Below are positions 1-5,204 of a stretch of DNA of 5,454 bases, one piece after another. Source of the stretch: Oleimicrobium sp037445575 (lineage in GTDB: Bacteria > Zhuqueibacterota > Zhuqueibacteria > JANLFK01 > Oleimicrobiaceae). The stretch lies in the NCBI GenBank assembly GCA_037445575.1, contig JBBIKH010000222.1:1-5454 (forward strand), given 5' to 3'. Both the position numbers and the translations under genes were made by a program. The first letter of the stretch is position 1, and each line of letters begins with the position of its first letter. Below the pieces are notes generated by a model. It ran no database searches and was not told where the DNA came from. It worked only from the letters and a program-made list of their open reading frames with translations.

Positions 1-839
1 CTGACGAAGAGCTCGGTCTGCTGTGGGTCGAACGGCACCCAGCCGAGGTCCGGGAAAAAGACCTCGATCCAGGAATGCCGCCCCTGCCCCATGCGCATGG
101 TGAACGTGCCGTCAGGCAGGCGGACGTCGTAGGGGCGTTTCAGGGTAACGCCGTTCACGATCCGCACGGGCACCCCCACTGCCCGCAGCAGTGCCGCCGC
201 CAGGTGCGAGTAGTTTTGGCAGTTGCCTTTGCCGCTCTGGAAGGAGTACAGCGCGTCATACTGCACAGGCGGAGTAACGTACTGCATGTGGTCCACCACC
301 CAGGAAAGCACCTTCTGCACGGCATCGAATTCAGTACGAGCGCCCTCGGTCAGTTGGCGCGCCTTGGCGACAATGCCCGGGTCGGCGCTCTGCACCTGTG
401 GGCTCGGCTTGAGGTAGTCAGCAAGATCTGCCGGCAAGCCCACAAGTGGGAAAGGCGCTTGGGTCTTGAGCGGCTGGAGCGAGACCTTGGTCACTGCCAC
501 CATAGCCAGCGTGGCCTCCACCGGGGCCGTGGCGCTGGTCCAGGCCACCTGAACCACCCGGTTCCCCCGCCGGTCAACCTCCTCTTGCCGGCTGGATGGC
601 TCCGGCTTGAAGGTAAGAGCAAAGTCCGACACAGACTGATTGTACGTGGGCGAAGCAAAGCTCTGTGGGACCACGAAGCTCAGCAAAAGGGTCTTTGTCC
701 CGGTCACGGGCTGGACCCTCTGCGCCAGTCGGTACTCGATCCTGGACTCCTGTCCACCGTTGAGCAGATAGTTCTCTGCGGCGCTCTTCCCCGCCATGCA
801 CGCCGCCGTCATCAGCACAACGAGCCCTGCCTTTCGCAC
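1..839 (-). CDS. Secreted transglutaminase-like (Cys-His-Asp) protein, 3' end cut by the window edge
   Basis: The protein has a bacterial transglutaminase-like core, a papain-fold enzyme that hydrolyses or cross-links amide bonds. Numbered from the GTG start, the catalytic Cys is C207 in GKGNCQNYSHLAAALLRAVG, the His is H255 in RHSWIEVFFPDLGWVPFDP, and the Asp is D271 in the closing FDP. All three are present, so it looks active. The N-terminus reads as a Sec signal peptide (basic VRKAG, hydrophobic LVVLMTAACMA, likely cleavage after KSAA); the Cys at its end has a poor lipobox (TAAC), so a lipoprotein is unlikely. Residues about 25-150 form a beta-rich region without a motif I can name. I chose the GTG at 839 because GGAGG lies 5 nt upstream; an in-frame ATG at 851 has only a distant GAGG and would add four residues. 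It follows the B3/B4 gene by about 70 bp with no visible promoter, so the two are probably co-transcribed. Substrate unknown. The coding region continues beyond position 1. Confidence 0.88.
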   Translation of the reverse strand, partial: MRKAGLVVLMTAACMAGKSAAENYLLNGGQESRIEYRLAQRVQPVTGTKTLLLSFVVPQSFASPTYNQSVSDFALTFKPEPSSRQEEVDRRGNRVVQVAWTSATAPVEATLAMVAVTKVSLQPLKTQAPFPLVGLPADLADYLKPSPQVQSADPGIVAKARQLTEGARTEFDAVQKVLSWVVDHMQYVTPPVQYDALYSFQSGKGNCQNYSHLAAALLRAVGVPVRIVNGVTLKRPYDVRLPDGTFTMRMGQGRHSWIEVFFPDLGWVPFDPQQTELFV

Positions 840-844
840 TGCAA

Positions 845-849
845 CCTCC
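845..849 (-). promoter_or_regulatory. Shine-Dalgarno GGAGG deciding the GTG start of the transglutaminase gene
   Basis: On the minus strand GGAGG is followed by 5 nt (TTGCA) and then GTG at 839. The same 5-nt spacing is seen before the C39 peptidase and plsY starts. The alternative ATG at 851 overlaps this motif. Confidence 0.6.
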
Positions 850-907
850 ATGGCCAAATGAGCTTCCTCACGGACCTGATTTGCCGATGTCTTCGCCTCC
901 GCGCGCC

Positions 908-1582
908 TCAGCACACGATGGACGATGTGCGCAGCCGCGCCTGGCAGTAGCGCTCCATTCGCGCCATCGCGTAGCTCATGTGTTCCTGCAGGTGGGCAGA
1001 TGGGTACTCTGCAGGGGCAAAGATGACCATCATCACCTCGTGAGTTGCCTCGGTGATCATGGTGCGCGCGGAGTCGGCGGAGGGGTTGCCAAAGGGACCC
1101 TGCGCATCTACCAGCACTAACTTCCCCTCCGCGTTGATCCACCCCTTGCCGATTCCCTCGTATCCCTCCCCTGCTTGACCAAGACGCGCCACCACGTGCT
1201 GTCCGGCGATCTTGGCAATGTCGTACAGGCCGATGGGCAGCAGAAAGCGCAGCGAGCAAAGGTTACACGTGTCCACCACAGAGTTGATCTGGTAAAGCTC
1301 CTCACCCTTGAGCACACGCCGCAGCAGAGCCTCTGAAGAAGGGCGGTTCTTGGTGGGGTCCAGACCCAACTGTCGATAAAGGGTACGTGCCGGGCGAAGG
1401 GCGGACAAGGTGTGCTCGTGATTGCCGAACCGCGTGCGCAACTCGTGCTCCAGCCCATGCAGCTCCTGCCACACCTCTTCTGATCTTCTGCTCACCAGCA
1501 CGCTGGCAAACTGGAGCACTCCCGCCGCCAGACGCCCCTTTACCTCAGGCGCCACTCGTATTTCTGGCTCTCCTGCGTTCAC
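908..1582 (-). CDS. Freestanding B3/B4-domain protein (PheRS beta editing-domain homologue)
   Basis: This 224-residue soluble protein matches the B3/B4 tRNA-binding domain family (COG3382 type), which inside phenylalanyl-tRNA synthetase beta carries the site that hydrolyses mischarged Tyr-tRNA(Phe). Recognisable segments are SALRPARTLYRQLGLDPTKN (60-79), the central INSVVDTCNLCSLRFLLPIG (99-118) with YDIAKIAG just after it, LVDAQGPFGNPSADSARTMI (157-176), and EATHEVMMVIFAP (178-190). The other PheRS beta domains are absent, so it is a standalone protein and not a broken pheT; its length is normal for the freestanding family. The start is GTG with AAAGGA 7 nt upstream. No signal peptide or membrane segment is visible, so it should be cytoplasmic. 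The role of freestanding members is not established to my knowledge; trans-editing of mischarged tRNA or binding of an amino acid or RNA are suggestions from homology. It is followed by the transglutaminase gene. Confidence 0.88.
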   Translation of the reverse strand: MNAGEPEIRVAPEVKGRLAAGVLQFASVLVSRRSEEVWQELHGLEHELRTRFGNHEHTLSALRPARTLYRQLGLDPTKNRPSSEALLRRVLKGEELYQINSVVDTCNLCSLRFLLPIGLYDIAKIAGQHVVARLGQAGEGYEGIGKGWINAEGKLVLVDAQGPFGNPSADSARTMITEATHEVMMVIFAPAEYPSAHLQEHMSYAMARMERYCQARLRTSSIVC

Positions 1583-1589
1583 GGATCCT

Positions 1590-1595
1590 TCCTTT
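1590..1595 (-). promoter_or_regulatory. Shine-Dalgarno AAAGGA for the B3/B4 gene
   Basis: AAAGGA (minus strand) is followed by 7 nt (AGGATCC) and then the GTG at 1582. It supports the GTG start. A second AGG lies within the spacer. Confidence 0.5.
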
Positions 1596-1603
1596 CGCCC
1601 GTG

Positions 1604-1632
1604 ATGTTAGGAATTTCCCGCGAGAAAAGCAA
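1604..1632 (-). promoter_or_regulatory. Weak sigma70-like promoter candidate for the B3/B4 gene
   Basis: On the minus strand TTGCTT (1632-1627) and TAACAT (1609-1604) are separated by exactly 17 nt, resembling -35 and -10 boxes with 3/6 and 4/6 matches to the consensus. Transcription would begin near 1597, right at the AAAGGA ribosome site, which leaves an unusually short leader. The position, just upstream of the first gene after a 376-bp gap, is sensible, but the match is weak. Confidence 0.25.
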
Positions 1633-1770
1633 GCGAAATAACGCATGCTGCTCGGCGCCTGGCTAAGCTAGCATCGCGCAGCGCGGGGGTCCCGGCCAAG
1701 AGTCTTTGCGAAGAGAGCCCCTCATCCGGCCGTGGGCAAGTAATGCTGAGAGTGCTCCACGCCACCAGCA

Positions 1771-1784
1771 CGGCCAGGTGGCCG
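1771..1784. repeat. Short perfect inverted repeat in the intergenic gap
   Basis: CGGCC-AGGT-GGCCG gives a 5-bp all-G/C stem with a 4-base loop. No T run follows on either strand, so it does not look like a rho-independent terminator. It could be an operator or part of an RNA fold, or chance in G+C-rich DNA. Confidence 0.3.
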
Positions 1785-1958
1785 GCAACTGGTAAATCGT
1801 CTCGCACCGGGAGATAGCGGCCCTGTGCGCTCCCAGGAAAATTCCAACGGTGAGAGGCCATCCACCGCAGTACTGGGTCGAGTAGGCGCAGCTTACCCGT
1901 GGCCCTTCGTGGATTACCCTCTGCACTACTATGCGCGACGCAACGTCCTCTGGAGCAC

Positions 1959-3389
1959 TCACCTCACGATAAGGCAACGGCCAGATGCGGTGTGCGTTCC
2001 CACCACAAGTCGGTAGAAGTAGACGCCGGTTCCCATTTCGGGGTCAGGTTGCCACTGCACGGTATGTCGACCTGCAGGGAACTCCTGCGCCGCGAACTGT
2101 TGGACAAGCTGCCCGACGGCATTGTACAGCATAAAGGACACGAGCTCAGGAGCGAACAGCTCAAACGACACCGTCACGCCCTGCGCGTTGCGCCTCAGCG
2201 AGAACGGATTGGGATAAGCAGGGTGGAGCACGAACGTGGCGGGTATGTTGTCGACCGGCACTCCTTCCGGCTCTGCAGCTATACCCGATGGTGTGCCAAC
2301 GCCGGTGAACACGTAAGCTACTCCCCCTTTCTCGAACCAGGATCGAGAGAGGTCAGCTTTGTTAAAGACATGGGAATACCCGTCAGAGCTGCGCGCTGGA
2401 TCGTGGACGATGGGGTCGCCATTTGCGGTGAAACCCGCCAGCATCATCAGGTGGCCGGTGTAAAGGGGCGGACCTACCGACATACCAATGCGCCCGCCGC
2501 TGGCCAGCACTTCGTAGGCCTGGCTCCAGGAGCGGATGCGCGCCACGGTACCGCGCAGGCCCTTCTCAGAGGCGTTTTGCACCACGCGCGGCCAAACGCC
2601 GAAGATCCCCCAGTAAGGGTCGTACGTGTCCAACGCAAAGGCTAAGGGATCGACGCTGATGCCATAGCTCAGCAGGATCATGGCAACAGTGGTGGGGGAA
2701 CAGATCCTGCCACCGAACTCGCTGGACAACTTGTACTGCGCAAGAAAGGTGGTTGGAATGAAGATCCTCGGGGGGCAATCCGCCAATGCTGCACTCAGAT
2801 CGAATTCCGCGGTGGTGCGACTATCGCTCACGAAAAATGACAGCAGGCGCACTGTCGGGGAAGGCACGTTGGCAGCCAGACGCTTCATCTCAATCTTGAA
2901 CTGCCAGCTTAAGGCGTAGGAGAACAGTTCCACCGTGTCGATGTCGATGCGGCCCCCGGAAAAGTTCGTGGGCTTGCTTCCTGGCCAAAGATTCGCCTTC
3001 CAATAGCCCACTTCCAACCACGGGGACCAGCCGGAGCCGTACGGGATACGAATGAGCACGCGAAACCCGCCGCTGTCTCCGGGCGCCGAGCCATTCCATG
3101 AAGGGAGGCCAATATTGAAAGGAGACGCGGCGCTCTGCACTCTGAGCACCACGCTGCCGCTCAAGGCGCCGTCCACAAGCTGAATGGCCTTCCCATCAGG
3201 GCTGCTGATAATATTCAGCACGCTTGCAGCCTCTGCCAACAGCGTGTCAGCCCCTTCCAGAATATATTGCTGATCCGGGTAGGAGGCGAATCCCCTGCCG
3301 ACAGCAACAGCCCCAAGCATGCCGAAAAAAAAGAGCCTGAACCGCAGCCAGTTGTAGTGCGTTTTCCCTCTCCTGCCCACGCTTGACAC
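1959..3389 (-). CDS. Secreted C39-type cysteine peptidase with FlgD-like/T9SS-type C-terminal tail
   Basis: The 476-residue protein has four parts. Residues 1-36 are a signal peptide (RRGK...RFR, then LFFFGMLGAVAV, cleavage likely after FAS). Residues about 60-195 are a beta-sandwich module with LPSWNG (95-100), GWSPWLEVGYW (120-130) and IDIDT, of the kind found before the catalytic domain in peptidase C39-family proteins. Residues about 210-362 are the C39-like papain-fold domain, with oxyanion Q218 (FLAQY), catalytic C230 (CSPTTVAMILLSYG), H313 (TGHLMMLAGF) and D330 (VHDPA), all present. Residues about 388-476 are a FlgD-like/T9SS type A-like tail beginning AYPNPF (391-396) and ending YFYRLVVG...CLIVR. 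It is not a bacteriocin exporter, because it has no ABC transporter parts. The GTG start is supported by AGGAGG 5 nt upstream. It lies 50 bp after the glycosyltransferase with no terminator between them. It probably acts outside the cytoplasm, perhaps at the cell surface; substrate unknown. Confidence 0.9.
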   Translation of the reverse strand: MSSVGRRGKTHYNWLRFRLFFFGMLGAVAVGRGFASYPDQQYILEGADTLLAEAASVLNIISSPDGKAIQLVDGALSGSVVLRVQSAASPFNIGLPSWNGSAPGDSGGFRVLIRIPYGSGWSPWLEVGYWKANLWPGSKPTNFSGGRIDIDTVELFSYALSWQFKIEMKRLAANVPSPTVRLLSFFVSDSRTTAEFDLSAALADCPPRIFIPTTFLAQYKLSSEFGGRICSPTTVAMILLSYGISVDPLAFALDTYDPYWGIFGVWPRVVQNASEKGLRGTVARIRSWSQAYEVLASGGRIGMSVGPPLYTGHLMMLAGFTANGDPIVHDPARSSDGYSHVFNKADLSRSWFEKGGVAYVFTGVGTPSGIAAEPEGVPVDNIPATFVLHPAYPNPFSLRRNAQGVTVSFELFAPELVSFMLYNAVGQLVQQFAAQEFPAGRHTVQWQPDPEMGTGVYFYRLVVGTHTASGRCLIVR

Positions 3390-3390
3390 T

Positions 3391-3411
3391 CCTCCCTCCT
3401 TGTCCTCCCCC
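3391..3411 (-). promoter_or_regulatory. Purine/G-tract leader containing the AGGAGG ribosome site of the C39 peptidase gene
   Basis: The minus strand is almost purely purine here, with runs GGGGG, GG, GG, GGG and GG. AGGAGG (3400-3395) sits 5 nt before the GTG at 3389 and is the likely ribosome site; a second GAGG is too close to the start to serve. The repeated G runs could form a two-layer G-quadruplex that masks the site, but this is speculative. Confidence 0.55.
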
Positions 3412-3439
3412 TGCTTGATGTGTGGGTGCGACTGCTCCC

Positions 3440-4588
3440 CTAAGGAAACCGCACCCTCTGTCTGACGAGAGTTCGGCCCTTCCAGTTGGTCCTGCCGGCT
3501 ATCGTTCTAACAATTGATATCAGGCCGATGTAGGACGAGGCCGTGATGATGGCAACATAAAAGAAGCAAATCCGCTTGGGCATCCCCGTGGCGCGCACCA
3601 CCAGCATCCACAGCACGGAGGTGAGACCGATGGTACCCAGCGCCGCCACCCCAGGCCCGCGCAAGTCTCCTTTGGCCAAGGTGGCAACGACGGTCACCAG
3701 CGGGTGCCAGGTGATGAGCATCAGCCACGACCACACGAACAGCGCGACCAGCAGGCGGTAGTTAAAAAGGGCAAAGTAGTTCTTGGCAAAACCCTCTCTG
3801 GCCTCCGACCAACCCTGGTACAGGCGTGCCGACACCATCCCTGTCGCATTGACCAGCCGCCAACAGAAACCGGCCTTTTTCGCGAGGCGCGCGATCTCCA
3901 TGTCCTCGGCCGCATGGGTGCGCGTCGCGGCATGGCCCCCGATGGCTTCATAGCATTGCCGGCGGAAGAGCAAGAACTTGCCATTGCCGGCCACAAAGGC
4001 GCCACTCTTGCGAAGTGCATAGGCGACAGGAACTGGCAGCAAAGTGAGAATGCTCCACAGGGGGAACGGCACAGTGAGGAGCTCGCCCACGGTCTTCATC
4101 CTCACCCCAGTCAGGGCGGTCAGCAGATCCGCACCCGTGGTCTGCAGGGCAGCTACTGCGCGGGCGAGCGTCTCTGGGTGGTGGACCGTATCGGCATCCG
4201 TGAAGAAAAGCAGTTCCCCACTGGCCACCGCGGCCAGTTGCTGGCACGCCCATGGCTTCCCATTCCATCCCGGGGGCAACGGCCGGGCGGCGACAATGCG
4301 TACGCCGTCGCCGTTGACCTTCTCAATTGCGGCTCTTGTGGCATCTGTTGAGTGGTCATCAAGCACCAACACTTCAAAGTTGGGATAGCGCTGCGCAGCC
4401 AAGGAAGAAAGACAAGCGGTGACATTCGGCTCTTCGTTGCGGGCAGGCACTAGCACCGAAACGCGGGGTTGTCCTGCCCCGAGCCTGAAGCGTTGCAGCC
4501 GCGGCACCGCCCTGAGATTCACGACAGCAATAGCAAGCTGCACCGCGACAAAGAAGAGGATGCGCCAGGAATCAACAAAGGGGCTCAC
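3440..4588 (-). CDS. Membrane-anchored family 2 glycosyltransferase (HpnB/CrtQ/CruC-like)
   Basis: This 382-residue protein has a GT-A fold. From the GTG start: a membrane segment at about 6-24, VSVLVPARNEEPN (43-55), nucleotide-sugar-binding D77-D78 in LVLDDHSTDAT, PLPPGWNGKPWACQQLA (103-119), the metal-binding DAD at 131-133 (FFTDADT), E228-D229 (AAEDMEIA) as probable catalytic acid region, and LYQGW (256-260) in place of the usual QxxRW. Three membrane segments follow at about 279-304, 313-335 and 340-365, then the WKGR ending. The PPGWxGKxWA motif and the membrane layout are typical of enzymes that glycosylate carotenoids, hopanoids or similar lipids; the actual acceptor cannot be read from the sequence. 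The start is GTG at 4588, overlapping the plsY stop as GTGA, with AGGAG 6 nt upstream. The open frame extends to 4822 but that part runs antiparallel in meaning to the confidently coding plsY frame and is not used. Confidence 0.9.
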   Translation of the reverse strand: MSPFVDSWRILFFVAVQLAIAVVNLRAVPRLQRFRLGAGQPRVSVLVPARNEEPNVTACLSSLAAQRYPNFEVLVLDDHSTDATRAAIEKVNGDGVRIVAARPLPPGWNGKPWACQQLAAVASGELLFFTDADTVHHPETLARAVAALQTTGADLLTALTGVRMKTVGELLTVPFPLWSILTLLPVPVAYALRKSGAFVAGNGKFLLFRRQCYEAIGGHAATRTHAAEDMEIARLAKKAGFCWRLVNATGMVSARLYQGWSEAREGFAKNYFALFNYRLLVALFVWSWLMLITWHPLVTVVATLAKGDLRGPGVAALGTIGLTSVLWMLVVRATGMPKRICFFYVAIITASSYIGLISIVRTIAGRTNWKGRTLVRQRVRFP

Positions 4589-5202
4589 AGGGTGCTCCTG
4601 CGCAGACCCAATTCTCGGCGGTGGGTGAAAACGATGAGGGCGCTGTTCAACACTGCCACTCCAACCAAGGGAAGGTGGTGGTACCTGATGACCACGAACA
4701 AGGTTACTGCTGCCATGCCAAGGGCTACGGTCCAGGCATCCCTCAGGCGGAGCAGGAACTTGGCGCAGGCGCAAGCCGCTCCCAATACGCAGGGCACCTG
4801 CCATGCGGTAAGACCGGCCCATATGCCGAACGTGGTCGCTATCCCTTTACCCCCTTTTCCGCCTAACCAAGGGGAAAAAATGTGACCAAGCACCGGCGCC
4901 ACGGCCATGGGCACCAGCCACCACCCCCACGAGGAGCAGCTCGGGGCCCAGGTGGCCATGGCCACAGGCAGTGCACCTTTAAGAAAATCAAGCGCCCCAC
5001 CCGTAAGGCCGATCGCCAGACCTGCTGCTTTCATCGCGTTGGCAGCCCCCGGGTTGCCGTCCCCGACCGTGCGCACATCTTTCCCTGCCAGCAGTCCCAG
5101 CCAATAGGAAAAAAGCAAGGAGCCGCTCAGGAACCCCGCGCCGATCCACAGCGCGGCCATCCATACACTCCCCTGTTCCGGCCATGTGGCGGTAGGTTGC
5201 AT
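4585..5202 (-). CDS. plsY: PlsY-type acyl-phosphate:glycerol-3-phosphate acyltransferase, divergent signature motifs
   Basis: PlsY transfers an acyl chain from acyl-phosphate to the 1-position of glycerol-3-phosphate, the first step of phospholipid synthesis, in the cytoplasmic membrane. The 205-residue length and strongly hydrophobic profile with several membrane segments fit. Family motifs visible are GS (27-28), KDVRTVGDGNPGAANAM (41-57), LDFLKGALPV (71-80) and LGHIFSPWLGGKGGKGIATT (105-124). Departures from the family: the usual GSGNxGATN reads GDGNPGAAN (Ser to Asp, Thr to Ala), and the C-terminal HxxNIxRL...GTE motif is reduced to HRRELGLRRSTL (H194 kept, Asn replaced by Glu, terminal Glu lost). 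Activity as ordinary PlsY is therefore likely but not certain; a paralogue with another acceptor is possible. The start is ATG at 5202 with GAGG 5 nt upstream, 2 nt after the stop of the preceding gene; the frame reaches 5313 but would overlap that gene. The downstream glycosyltransferase overlaps by 4 bp. Confidence 0.88.
   Translation of the reverse strand: MQPTATWPEQGSVWMAALWIGAGFLSGSLLFSYWLGLLAGKDVRTVGDGNPGAANAMKAAGLAIGLTGGALDFLKGALPVAMATWAPSCSSWGWWLVPMAVAPVLGHIFSPWLGGKGGKGIATTFGIWAGLTAWQVPCVLGAACACAKFLLRLRDAWTVALGMAAVTLFVVIRYHHLPLVGVAVLNSALIVFTHRRELGLRRSTL
4595..4599 (-). promoter_or_regulatory. Shine-Dalgarno AGGAG fixing the glycosyltransferase start inside plsY
   Basis: AGGAG (minus strand) is followed by CACCCT and GTGA, where GTG (4588-4586) starts the glycosyltransferase and TGA (4587-4585) stops plsY. 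This 4-bp overlap is a standard sign of translational coupling and rules out the longer upstream start. Confidence 0.65.
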
Positions 5203-5204
5203 TG

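Larger units (their letters stand above)
1583..1958. other. Intergenic region without a supported gene
   Basis: This 376-base gap separates the C39 peptidase gene from the B3/B4 gene. Open frames exist on the minus strand (1607-1861 and 1663-1977), but their translations are rich in Trp, Arg and Cys, show no recognisable motif or ribosome site, and one begins with TTG inside the peptidase gene. I looked on both strands for a tRNA (no TTC-arm or CCA pattern), for a terminator with a T tract (none), and for a familiar riboswitch core (none). What remains is a promoter-like pair at its left end and a few short inverted repeats. It most likely holds the 3' end of one transcription unit and the control region of the next. 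Confidence 0.6.

Noticed and set aside
75..950. Long plus-strand open frame of 291 codons
   Set aside because: It runs antisense to the transglutaminase gene, whose Cys-His-Asp motifs are unmistakable. Its translation is rich in His, Arg and Pro with no motif, which is typical of the reverse frame of G+C-rich codons.
1771..1784. Rho-independent terminator at the inverted repeat
   Set aside because: The stem is only 5 bp and no T run follows on either strand.
1607..1977. Two overlapping minus-strand open frames in the intergenic gap
   Set aside because: They have no ribosome site or recognised motif, their composition is unlike the neighbours, and the longer one begins with TTG inside the peptidase gene.
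1899..2645. Plus-strand open frame of 248 codons
   Set aside because: It is antisense to the C39 peptidase gene, has no ribosome site or motif, and overlaps the well-supported FlgD-like tail and catalytic domain.
1959..3389. Bacteriocin/lanthipeptide exporter or peptide-maturation locus
   Set aside because: Although the C39 fold is shared, there is no ABC or membrane domain in the protein and no double-glycine precursor peptide in the window; the signal peptide and sorting tail point to an exported enzyme.
3704..4351. Plus-strand open frame of 215 codons
   Set aside because: It is a reverse-frame shadow of the glycosyltransferase; the minus-strand DD, DAD and ED motifs lie in the same bases.
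4589..4822. N-terminal extension of the glycosyltransferase by 78 codons
   Set aside because: It overlaps the conserved KGGKG part of plsY and downstream sequence, reads as Pro/Arg-rich filler, and the GTGA overlap with AGGAG upstream marks the start at 4588.
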